The position numbers and the translations under genes were made by a program. This document shows positions 25,181-32,402 of a stretch of DNA of 64,000 nt, piece after piece. The stretch lies in IMG/VR virus record IMGVR_UViG_3300042308_001511, positions 124,001 to 188,000 of that record. One strand, written 5' to 3'. Positions within the stretch are counted from its first letter, which is position 1; each line of letters starts with the position of its first letter. The notes beneath the pieces are model-generated. The model did no database searches and was not told the origin of the DNA. It worked only from the letters and a program-made list of their open reading frames with translations. The DNA comes from a virus.

Positions 25181-26262
25181 AATATGACTATATAATTGCA
25201 GGTGCCGGTTTCTTCGGTTCTATATGTGCAAGTGAACTTAATAAAAGAGGTAAAAAGGTACTTGTTGTTGAGAGTAGAAATCATATAGGTGGTAATTGTT
25301 TTACCGAAAGTGTAGATAATATCAATATACATACTTATGGACCTCATGTTTTTCATACGTCAAATGAGATGGTTTGGGAATGGATAAACCAATATGTTGA
25401 ATTCAATGACTTTAAATTGAATGTTGTTGCCAATTATAAAGGAGATGTTTACTCATTACCATTCAATATGTGGACTTTCTCAAAGATGTGGGGTATATCT
25501 ACACCAGAGGAGGCACGTAAAATAATTGATGAACAATCGAAGGATATATTGGATCCAAAAAACTTGGAAGAGCAAGCTATAAAGTTAGTTGGTAAAGACA
25601 TCTACGAAAAATTGATAAAAGGTTATACAACTAAACAATGGATGAAAAGTCCTGATTTACTTCCTAAGGAAATAATAAAAAGATTACCTGTTAGATTCAC
25701 ATATGATAACAATTACTTCTATGATAAATATCAAGGAATACCGATAGGTGGTTATACACAAATATTTGAAAAACTATTAGATGGTATAGAAGTTAGACTG
25801 AATACCGATTATTTAAAGGATGATATGCCCGAACATGATAAGGTAATATTTACTGGACCAATAGATAAGTTTTTCAATTACAAATATGGTCAATTAGAGT
25901 ATAAAACAACTAGGTTTGAACATATTAGACTTGATACTACCAATGCACAGGGTACTGCTACGGTTAACTATACAGATGTGGAAACTCCTTATACGAGAAC
26001 GATTGAACATAGACATTTTGAAAAAAGTGAAAGTGATGTCACCTGGTTTACGTATGAATATCCACACCCTTATAAGCCAGACGAAACTGAACCATACTAC
26101 CCTGTTAATGATACTTCGAACAACGAGATATACACAAGATATACACAAGATGCAGAAAAAATAAAGGATCGTGTATTGTTCGGTGGTAGATTAGGTGAGT
26201 ATAAATACTATGATATGCATCAGGTTATCGAGCATGCTCTTAATTTTGTTAATAAGATATAA
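25177..26262 (+). CDS. glf: UDP-galactopyranose mutase
   Basis: The 361-residue product is full length. The N-terminus YIIAGAGFFGSICASELNKRGKKVLVVE is a FAD Rossmann site, followed by RNHIGGNCFTE, THTYGPHVFHT-like HTYGPHVFHTSNE, and KGYTTKQWMKSP. The middle has LPVRFTYDNNYFYDKYQGIPIGGYT, and the C-terminus has DRVLFGGRLGEYKYYDMHQVI. It converts UDP-galactopyranose to UDP-galactofuranose. Its strongly A/T-rich codons and bacterial-type sequence suggest recent capture. Probably serves phage-directed changes to host or virion glycans along with the glycosyltransferases elsewhere in the window. Confidence 0.93.
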   Translation: MKYDYIIAGAGFFGSICASELNKRGKKVLVVESRNHIGGNCFTESVDNINIHTYGPHVFHTSNEMVWEWINQYVEFNDFKLNVVANYKGDVYSLPFNMWTFSKMWGISTPEEARKIIDEQSKDILDPKNLEEQAIKLVGKDIYEKLIKGYTTKQWMKSPDLLPKEIIKRLPVRFTYDNNYFYDKYQGIPIGGYTQIFEKLLDGIEVRLNTDYLKDDMPEHDKVIFTGPIDKFFNYKYGQLEYKTTRFEHIRLDTTNAQGTATVNYTDVETPYTRTIEHRHFEKSESDVTWFTYEYPHPYKPDETEPYYPVNDTSNNEIYTRYTQDAEKIKDRVLFGGRLGEYKYYDMHQVIEHALNFVNKI

Positions 26263-26264
26263 TT

Positions 26265-26486
26265 ATGATTTATATTTATAAACCACGTAGTGAATGGCAC
26301 AGAAGATTTGATTTAACTGAAAATAAATCATATGACTGTGAATGGAATGGTCAAATGGTTTATTCATCTGATGGTATTTACTTTAAGTTGATTAGTGATT
26401 TAGACAAAGAGATTGAGGTTCATGAAAGTCATTTCATACCACTTGATAAATTTCGAGAAAATAAATTAAAAGAAATAGGGAAATGA
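26265..26486 (+). CDS. Small hypothetical protein with recurring C-terminal motif
   Basis: The 73 residues start MIYIYKPRSEWHRRFDL, with a beta-rich middle (GQMVYSSDGIYFKLISD). It ends FRENKLKEIGK, one of the C-terminal motifs shared by at least nine proteins here. It follows glf by 2 bases and precedes a terminator. Confidence 0.6.
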   Translation: MIYIYKPRSEWHRRFDLTENKSYDCEWNGQMVYSSDGIYFKLISDLDKEIEVHESHFIPLDKFRENKLKEIGK

Positions 26487-26515
26487 AAAAAGTCGGCGAA
26501 TACCGACTTCTTTTC
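26487..26515. terminator. Bidirectional terminator
   Basis: AAGTCGG and CCGACTT flank a short loop, with A and T runs on both sides, between converging operons. Confidence 0.8.
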
Positions 26516-26525
26516 TAACAAAAAA

Positions 26526-26756
26526 CTATAGTCCTATATCACGAAACCTTTTTTCCCTAATACGTTCTATAAATTCTGCCTTAGTCTCCAAATTTATCTG
26601 TTCGGTATTGTAGAAGCCACCTTTAGTTGATGTTATACTATATAGATGACCGACGGTATCAATATTTGCCTCGCCTACTATACCAATCCAGTTAGTAGGT
26701 CCATATGGTGAGTTATATGTAAATGTGGCACCAATTGGCCAGTCATCTGGCATCAT
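26526..26756 (-). CDS. Small hypothetical protein with recurring C-terminal motif
   Basis: The 76 residues start MMPDDWPIGATFTYNSPYG, a small beta-barrel-like sequence (WIGIVGEANIDTVGHLYSI). It ends IREKRFRDIGL, matching the C-terminal motif. The start overlaps the end of the upstream gene by 4 bases. Confidence 0.6.
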   Translation of the reverse strand: MMPDDWPIGATFTYNSPYGPTNWIGIVGEANIDTVGHLYSITSTKGGFYNTEQINLETKAEFIERIREKRFRDIGL

Positions 26757-27394
26757 AATCCAAGTTCATTTAGTTTCAATTCTCTCAATACACTTTTATC
26801 AGGTTCCCAACCATAAAGATAAGTGTGATTCGGATTTACACCGACTGCATTCCATTTATCTATCAATTCTTCGGATTGGTAATTGATATGATTATTGTTA
26901 CTAATACCAATAAAACCTGTTGTTGTAGGTTCAAAACCATCCGCGAAAAAATCCTGTATGAAACAAGAGAACTCTTCGAGTATTATTTGTGCATGATCCT
27001 CTTCACGTCGTTCATCGTCATCGTCATCAAACCTTTGCTGTTTCATTCTTCCGAGCTTCACCAATTCATCTATTACGTCGCCGATAACGTCCGAGTTTCC
27101 GAATGGTCTTTTATAACCCATATTGGTTCCCTCATCACCTTCTTCTATATAGATTGTAGATAATAATGCCATATGAACATCTATGTTCTCTGAGTATTTT
27201 TCTACAACAGATTTTTTTGGCTTTGCTGTGATTGCCAACATCTGCATCTCTGTACTAAGATTTGTATCCCATGTAACCATATGTGAGTAATACGAACTTT
27301 CGGTTACACATGATTCTACACTACGTATCTCGTCGAGTTGTTTCTGAGTTATATTTATTCGTTCACCGGTTTTAGGCATATAAAGGTTTCTCAT
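26753..27394 (-). CDS. Hypothetical protein with recurring C-terminal motif
   Basis: The 213-residue product starts MRNLYMPKTGERINITQKQ. It contains an acidic run (RFDDDDDERREEDH) and long helices around AQIILEEFSCFIQDFFADG, and ends LRELKLNELGL. Last but one in a small reverse operon driven by the box at 27538. Function unknown. Confidence 0.6.
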   Translation of the reverse strand: MRNLYMPKTGERINITQKQLDEIRSVESCVTESSYYSHMVTWDTNLSTEMQMLAITAKPKKSVVEKYSENIDVHMALLSTIYIEEGDEGTNMGYKRPFGNSDVIGDVIDELVKLGRMKQQRFDDDDDERREEDHAQIILEEFSCFIQDFFADGFEPTTTGFIGISNNNHINYQSEELIDKWNAVGVNPNHTYLYGWEPDKSVLRELKLNELGL

Positions 27395-27396
27395 AA

Positions 27397-27522
27397 TTAT
27401 TCTTTTAGTTCATTGGCTTTCATCTCTAAGTATTCATCCATAGAAAATCCTTCTGGAAGATTTTCTAAATCATATCCATATTCGTTTTGTAATTCTATAA
27501 CTAAGTCTTTGATGCGTCCCAT
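27397..27522 (-). CDS. 41-residue hypothetical protein
   Basis: This short gene runs from the ATG at 27522 to the TAA at 27397. The sequence MGRIKDLVIELQNEYGYDL then LPEGFSMDEYLEMKANELKE is helical and acidic. It has a TATATTTG promoter 15 bases upstream on the same strand and starts the operon with 26753 and 26526. Confidence 0.55.
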   Translation of the reverse strand: MGRIKDLVIELQNEYGYDLENLPEGFSMDEYLEMKANELKE

Positions 27523-27537
27523 ATCTTTTCGTTTTTA

Positions 27538-27545
27538 CAAATATA
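27538..27545 (-). promoter_or_regulatory. Bacteroidota-type -7 box TATATTTG
   Basis: Reverse strand, 15 bases before the ATG at 27522. It touches the terminator stem of the upstream operon. Confidence 0.55.
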
Positions 27546-27577
27546 AAAAAACCATCCAAATTGGATGGTTTTTTTCG
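27545..27577. terminator. Bidirectional terminator
   Basis: AAAAAACCATCC and GGATGGTTTTTT with an AAATT loop. It ends the dCMP deaminase operon on the reverse strand. Confidence 0.85.
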
Positions 27578-27585
27578 AAAATTTA

Positions 27586-28011
27586 TTAGTCTATCGTTTC
27601 GTATTTTATAATTTCTATTCCGGCATTTCTTAGAAAGTCTAAACCAGTGGTATCTTTATAGTCCTCACCATACACAAGTCTCTTTATCCCAGATTGTAGT
27701 ATGAGACGTGAGCAATCCCTACAGGGACTGTGTGTTTGGTATATTGTAGCACCATCACAAGACTGGCCGTTACGTGCACACTTAAGTATTGCATTGGCTT
27801 CACCGTGGATCACTTCCCATTTAGTCTCACCATTATCAAGTTCGCAAGAATTATCGAACCCGGTTGGTGTCCCATTGTAACCATCAGAGACAATCATTCC
27901 GTTTTTGACTATGAGTGCACCCACTTGTTTTCGTGTGCAGTGAGAAAGCTTGGCCCACTCTCTGGCCATTCTTAGATATGTTCTGTCGTATCTTTGCTGC
28001 TTATCCCCCAT
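27586..28011 (-). CDS. Deoxycytidylate (dCMP) deaminase
   Basis: The 141 residues match the family. RTYLRMAREWAKLSHCTRKQVGAL is followed by IVSDGYNGTPTGFDN, the zinc ligand and proton shuttle in EVIHGEANAIL (H and E), and the Cys pair in SPCRDCSRLI. It converts dCMP to dUMP for thymidylate synthesis. It is the last gene of a reverse operon running from the 5' nuclease. Its 5' end overlaps the upstream gene by 40 bases. Confidence 0.93.
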   Translation of the reverse strand: MGDKQQRYDRTYLRMAREWAKLSHCTRKQVGALIVKNGMIVSDGYNGTPTGFDNSCELDNGETKWEVIHGEANAILKCARNGQSCDGATIYQTHSPCRDCSRLILQSGIKRLVYGEDYKDTTGLDFLRNAGIEIIKYETID

Positions 28012-28175
28012 AATTCTTTTATTTTCTCTTTACGTTTTTCACTTTTGAATAGATCCTGCCATTTGTCTGCGATGAAACTACTGACCACAAGATGGTTCGC
28101 ACTACCACGGTTCGCTGATTTGGCAATTGTGTTGCTCGCTTGTAGTATTTTCCCAATCAGGTCCTTCTGATTCAT
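27972..28175 (-). CDS. 67-residue protein resembling a capsid-protein segment
   Basis: The sequence contains LQASNTIAKSANRGSANHLVV followed by SSFIADKW. The pattern I-x-x-x-A-x-R-G-x-x-N-x-x-V-x-S recalls a stretch of T4-type major capsid proteins (RRGAGNW-x-V-x-S). The tail is charged (SEKRKEKIKELWG). Real gene status is supported by coupling on both sides (1-base overlap with the NusG gene, 40 bases with dCMP deaminase). The resemblance is short and could be chance. Confidence 0.5.
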   Translation of the reverse strand: MNQKDLIGKILQASNTIAKSANRGSANHLVVSSFIADKWQDLFKSEKRKEKIKELWGISSKDTTEHI

Positions 28176-28738
28176 TAGTCTGTTCTTTTATCTACTTGTA
28201 GTGGACTGAGATCGATAACATTTACTCTTCCAAAGATTGATACTGCCACACTTACTTTTTTATCGTTAGCAGATTCTACCTTACCGTTGAAGCCGTTGAA
28301 TGGTCCGTCGAGTATGGTTACTTCTTCACCAGGTAAGAATATGTTGGTATCAACTTCTTTCATTTCTTTTTCTTTCTCTTGATCACCCAACATCCTGGTC
28401 ACTTCGTTTACGGTAAGAGGTATAATTTCTCCGGCTCTGTTAGTTAGAAAGCCACCAACACCATTCATACCTTTCATAAAATATTTTAGTTCACCGACTG
28501 CGGTGGTCTCCACAAACACATAGCTTGGGAATTTTACTTTGTCACGTTTCATCTTCTTACCATTCTTTAAGTAAAATGATGTCTCGATTGGTACAATTAC
28601 TTGTTGAACAATACCCATTAGGTCACCGACCTCGGACTCTTTTTGTAGTTTCTCACCCACCGAACGTTCTTTATTCGTTGCTACTCTGATTACATACCAG
28701 TTTGTCTTTGTGGATCTTTCTGTCTTTGTTGCTTCCAT
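28175..28738 (-). CDS. NusG-like transcription elongation factor
   Basis: The 187 residues show the NusG N-terminal domain (NWYVIRVATNKERSVGEKLQKE, then VIVPIETSFYLKNGKKMKRDKV, FPSYVFVETTAVGELKYFMKG, GVGGFLTN). Its C-terminal KOW domain has LPGEEVTILDGPFNGFNGKVESAND then SIFGRVNVIDLSPLQV. It should bind RNA polymerase at the clamp and modify pausing or termination in phage transcription. A phage-encoded copy suggests a viral switch of transcription. Confidence 0.9.
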   Translation of the reverse strand: MEATKTERSTKTNWYVIRVATNKERSVGEKLQKESEVGDLMGIVQQVIVPIETSFYLKNGKKMKRDKVKFPSYVFVETTAVGELKYFMKGMNGVGGFLTNRAGEIIPLTVNEVTRMLGDQEKEKEMKEVDTNIFLPGEEVTILDGPFNGFNGKVESANDKKVSVAVSIFGRVNVIDLSPLQVDKRTD

Positions 28739-28739
28739 T

Positions 28740-28871
28740 TTATTTTAGTTGTTTTCTTATTCCGTAACCTATTACTTTATTATCCATTATTATGGATGTT
28801 ATTTCAACTCCTAATACTTTTCTAAGAATTGGATTGAACCATCTTTTGAACAAGGTACTATGTGTTTTCAT
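28740..28871 (-). CDS. 43-residue basic protein
   Basis: The short gene overlaps the upstream stop by ATGA. The sequence MKTHSTLFKRWFNPILRKVLG then ITSIIMDNKVIGYGIRKQLK is basic and partly strand-like. Likely translated by coupling; function unknown. Confidence 0.5.
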   Translation of the reverse strand: MKTHSTLFKRWFNPILRKVLGVEITSIIMDNKVIGYGIRKQLK

Positions 28872-29287
28872 TTACCGTTCTGTTTTTCGAGTTTTATGAG
28901 GTGTGTTAGTTCCTCTTTTATAATCTCTGGGTATCTCCTACATAAGTAGTTGAGGTCGTGTTCATCAATTTTTAGGTGTTTTCTGAGTGACTTACTTTCT
29001 TTGTCAGTGAGACCTTCTTTTTCCTTTTTAGGTGATTTTGACCAAAAGTTGTCTGGATAAGGTTGTGTTTTCATAAACTGAAACCAAAGTTCCATAGCAG
29101 TAACTTTGTCTATGTTTTTGAGATTCAGTAACTGTGCTTTCTCTGGATAAGTCTTCGAGAAATAACGGTTGAAAATAAAAAAGTTCAATTCCTTAATTTC
29201 ATCAGTTATTTTGTTTCCCTCCCGGTCGTATATCCAATCCTTCTTTATTCTGAACATCGCGTTCGCCACATCCGTTATCTTCGCCAT
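28868..29287 (-). CDS. Possible clamp-loader small subunit (gp62-like)
   Basis: The 139 residues contain NFFIFNRYFSKTYPEKAQLLN, then KVTAMELWFQFMKTQPYPDNFW and a charged helical end. I recall this FFIxNRYxSKxxPExAQ and W-x-x-F/Y-M arrangement from gp62-like clamp-loader subunits of T4-related phages. It lies with a 5' nuclease and other replication or nucleotide genes. The partner gp44 is not in the window, so the call rests on remembered sequence pattern. Confidence 0.45.
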   Translation of the reverse strand: MAKITDVANAMFRIKKDWIYDREGNKITDEIKELNFFIFNRYFSKTYPEKAQLLNLKNIDKVTAMELWFQFMKTQPYPDNFWSKSPKKEKEGLTDKESKSLRKHLKIDEHDLNYLCRRYPEIIKEELTHLIKLEKQNGK

Positions 29288-29702
29288 CTATCAAATCGTT
29301 TATGAGTTTGTGTCTATTCCATTTCCTGTCAACCATCGACAAGAAGTCTAGTCCGAATATTTCTATCATCTCATCATCGGAAAGTTCATCACTGAAAGTT
29401 GTTCCAATTGGAACTCTCTGACCATCAGACTGCACCAATACGAACTCACCGGTCTTATTACAATATTCGTGACCGACTAATCCGTACCTGGTGGGGTCTT
29501 GTATCCTAAGTTTGATGTCTGATATCCTCTTTGGTAGATATTCTTGTTCATCATTACAGACACACCATTGACAATAGTAACAGAGTATCCTGAGAAGTGT
29601 ACTATCCCGCTGGTGCCATCCGAATACCGGTGCCACTACACTTATCCATTGAACGTAGTAGTGGTCAAGCCGGCTATTATCGAAAATTTCGGTAGATGAC
29701 AT
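29202..29702 (-). CDS. Hypothetical protein with long 3' overlap
   Basis: The 166 residues are rich in Cys and aromatics early on (LRILCYYCQWCVCNDEQEYL). IPTGTTFSD-like strands and FGLDFLSMVDRKWNRHKLINDL follow. The last 28 residues overlap the gp62-like gene in another frame (86 bases). Its start overlaps the stop of the PEP carboxykinase gene. No family recognised. Confidence 0.55.
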   Translation of the reverse strand: MSSTEIFDNSRLDHYYVQWISVVAPVFGWHQRDSTLLRILCYYCQWCVCNDEQEYLPKRISDIKLRIQDPTRYGLVGHEYCNKTGEFVLVQSDGQRVPIGTTFSDELSDDEMIEIFGLDFLSMVDRKWNRHKLINDLIDGEDNGCGERDVQNKEGLDIRPGGKQNN

Positions 29703-31309
29703 TAGAGTATCTCTCTTTCGTAAATAGTATCAGTTTTAGGTGCAGCAGAAAGTATATCTTCTGAAGTTCCGTCCTGGAATTGTCTGAAGTTCTCTACAAA
29801 TTCATTCGCCAATGATGTACAAGCACGATCATATTCACTCACATCTGACCATGTATTTCTAGGATTTAGTATTTCTGAAGGAACACCCTCACAATTAGTA
29901 GGAATACTAAGATTGAATACTGGAAGTTTATCAAAAACAACATTATCCAATTTACCCTCAATCGCGGCAGTTATCATTGCTCTTGTATAAGAAAGTTTCA
30001 TCCTGTTACCGATACCATAAGGTCCACCAGTCCATCCAGTGTTTACTAACCAAACTTTTATATCAGATCCATTCAACTTTTCACCTAACATCTCAGCATA
30101 TTTAGCTGGATGTAGTGGAAGGAATGCCTTACCAAAACAAGCCGAGAATGTTGTTGTTGGTTCTGTTACACCCATCTCAGTACCTGCAACCTTTGCAGTG
30201 TATCCTGACATAAAGTGGTACATAGCTTGTTCTTTTGTCAATCTGGAAATTGGAGGAAGTACACCAAATGCATCAGCAGTAAGAAAGAAAACATTTTTAG
30301 GTGAAACACCGGTAGATGGTACTACAATGTTATCGATGTGATGTATCGGATAAGATACACGTGTGTTCTCAGTTATACCTCTTCCAGAATAATCTGGTTG
30401 ATTAGAACCATTATGGAACTCTACATTTTCAAGTAATGCACCTGGTCTTATAGCGTCATATATCTGTTGTTCTTTCTCTCTGGAGATGTCAATAACTTTG
30501 GCGTAACATCCACCCTCGAAATTGAATATACCATCGTTAGACCAGCCGTGTTCATCATCACCAATCAACCTTCTTTTTGGGTCCGATGAAAGTGTTGTCT
30601 TTCCGGTTCCTGAAAGTCCGAAGAAAATAGCAGTATCGCCTTCGTCACCTACATTAGCTGAACAGTGCATAGAAAGAACGTTTTTCTCGTGTGGTAGTAT
30701 ATAATTTAGTACAGAGAATATTCCTTTTTTAATCTCACCGGTATATCCTGTTCCACCGATAAGTATTCTTTTATGTGTGAAACTAATTGCTGCGAAGTTC
30801 TTTTGTCTGGTTCCATCGGTTGTAGGATCCGATTCGAAACCTGGTAAACAAAGTATATTCCATTCTGGTGAGAAACTACTAAGTTGTTCGGTCGTTGGTC
30901 TGATAAACATATTATGACTGAATATGTCTGACCACGGAAGTTCACATATTGTTCTTAGTGACATTCTATTGTTCTCATCTGCACAAGCAAATGCGTCTCT
31001 TACCCAAAGTTCTCTTTCGTTTGCATATGTCGTAGCTTTACTCCATAAACCTTCGAAATTTTCGGTAGTCATAGGTATGTTTATATCACCCCACCAAACG
31101 GTTGTATCGGTGTTCTGATCTTTTACTATGAATCTATCCTTCGGTGATCTTCCTGTAAAAGCACCGGTATTGATAGCGAGTGTACCATTTTCAGCGAGTG
31201 TACCCATCGATGCCTCTATGGTATGTTTGACAGAATCTGACGGGTTGGTGTTCCAGTTTGTTTTATCGGAATTTATTCCGATTGATTGTAGTTGATTTCT
31301 TTGGATCAT
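29702..31309 (-). CDS. pckA: Phosphoenolpyruvate carboxykinase (ATP), full length
   Basis: The 535 residues match the ATP-type enzyme in length and order: TGRSPKDRFIV near residue 53, the metal/substrate region with SMHCSANVG, kinase-1a P-loop GLSGTGKTTLSSD, kinase-2 RLIGDDEHGW, GGCYAKVIDIS, and PISRLTKEQAMYHFMSGYTAKVAGTE. The C-terminal ATP-binding part has NTGWTGGPYG. No key residue is missing. It interconverts oxaloacetate and PEP with ATP/ADP. In a host that forms oxaloacetate from PEP it can make ATP. It is a rare metabolic gene for a phage, inside a replication/nucleotide operon. Confidence 0.95.
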   Translation of the reverse strand: MIQRNQLQSIGINSDKTNWNTNPSDSVKHTIEASMGTLAENGTLAINTGAFTGRSPKDRFIVKDQNTDTTVWWGDINIPMTTENFEGLWSKATTYANERELWVRDAFACADENNRMSLRTICELPWSDIFSHNMFIRPTTEQLSSFSPEWNILCLPGFESDPTTDGTRQKNFAAISFTHKRILIGGTGYTGEIKKGIFSVLNYILPHEKNVLSMHCSANVGDEGDTAIFFGLSGTGKTTLSSDPKRRLIGDDEHGWSNDGIFNFEGGCYAKVIDISREKEQQIYDAIRPGALLENVEFHNGSNQPDYSGRGITENTRVSYPIHHIDNIVVPSTGVSPKNVFFLTADAFGVLPPISRLTKEQAMYHFMSGYTAKVAGTEMGVTEPTTTFSACFGKAFLPLHPAKYAEMLGEKLNGSDIKVWLVNTGWTGGPYGIGNRMKLSYTRAMITAAIEGKLDNVVFDKLPVFNLSIPTNCEGVPSEILNPRNTWSDVSEYDRACTSLANEFVENFRQFQDGTSEDILSAAPKTDTIYEREIL

Positions 31310-31331
31310 TTTGGTTGTTTTTGGTTTTTGG

Positions 31332-32300
31332 TTATGCTCTTTCGAATGTCTTTTCCATTTTTTCTACAATTTCAGGTGGTAGATTTTCTACCCTGAGGTC
31401 TATTAGTTTTAGGTTGTGTTCAATTCTGTCTACAATGTCTACAATTTTACCTTTACTAAGTTTCTTCTTTTCACAGATTAGATCTGCGATGTTTTCATTA
31501 AGGTCTGGGTCTTTGAGATTGATTTCACCGAATTCTGATACGTAACTATCGTATATACCCTTTGCACCCTTTGCACCTATACCTCTAGTCCTTCCGTTTT
31601 TGGTTTGTTGCCAAACTGATGCTATATTGTCACTCTGATCACCTGATATAATTTTTATCATAAGTGATTCTATTCGGTCAATCTCATTAACTTCATATTT
31701 GTTTAAGAATCTATTCATCATCATTATGAATTCTGAATTGTCGTTCAAATTGAATATGTCATCTGATGGTAGTCTATTTACAGAGTTAATAAAAATCATA
31801 TAATTTTTCGGCATAAACAATTTCTCTTTATTGTGCATCTCATTCGTCATAATGTTGATGAACAATGGTTCCAGTGAGAAGTTAAGCATTTGTTTAATAT
31901 CGTAATCATTAGATACTACAATTGTGGATCTACCGTATTGATTCGCTCTTTCCACTAAGAAAGAAATCCAATCATCTCCTTCTACATGTGGTGCTTCTAA
32001 GGTCCTACATCCAGGAATTGATTGTTTGAATAGTGCATAAGTTTCATAAACAAAGTTCCAGTCTATGTCTGTGTCCTTCTTTCTATTGGCCTTGTATCCT
32101 GTGGTATATTGTTTTCTCCAGGACTTTTCTTTTGAATCGGAAACCAAATATATGTTGGTGAAAGGGAACCACTTCCTGTAGTTCGCAACAGTGTTTTCTA
32201 ATGCTCTTATGAGGCCGCCATAGAGCAAATTATTCTTGTGAAGTGTGAACACCAACTTAGATAGTATGTAGTTTCCGTCTATTATAAGATCAACTAACAT
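31332..32300 (-). CDS. T4 RNase H-like 5'-3' nuclease (FEN family)
   Basis: The 322 residues carry the metal-binding carboxylates of the FEN/5'-exonuclease family: LIIDGNYIL, LVSDSKEKSWRKQYTTGYKANRK, PHVEGDDWISFLV, IVVSNDYDIKQML and IISGDQSDNI. After the last comes the helix-hairpin-helix-like RTRGIGAKGAKGIYD. It removes RNA primers and flaps during lagging-strand synthesis, as T4 rnh. It is the first gene of the reverse operon ending with dCMP deaminase. Confidence 0.88.
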   Translation of the reverse strand: MLVDLIIDGNYILSKLVFTLHKNNLLYGGLIRALENTVANYRKWFPFTNIYLVSDSKEKSWRKQYTTGYKANRKKDTDIDWNFVYETYALFKQSIPGCRTLEAPHVEGDDWISFLVERANQYGRSTIVVSNDYDIKQMLNFSLEPLFINIMTNEMHNKEKLFMPKNYMIFINSVNRLPSDDIFNLNDNSEFIMMMNRFLNKYEVNEIDRIESLMIKIISGDQSDNIASVWQQTKNGRTRGIGAKGAKGIYDSYVSEFGEINLKDPDLNENIADLICEKKKLSKGKIVDIVDRIEHNLKLIDLRVENLPPEIVEKMEKTFERA

Positions 32301-32390
32301 TTATATTGTATGTTTTTCACTTATATAGAAAAAAAAGTATAGCTTGTTTCAATACTGGTCTTATGTTGTGTCGTGTAGTACTTAAAAATT

Positions 32391-32399
32391 TATATATAG
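32391..32399 (+). promoter_or_regulatory. Late-type promoter box TATATATAG
   Basis: Three bases before the ATG at 32403. Confidence 0.55.
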
Positions 32400-32402
32400 T
32401 GT

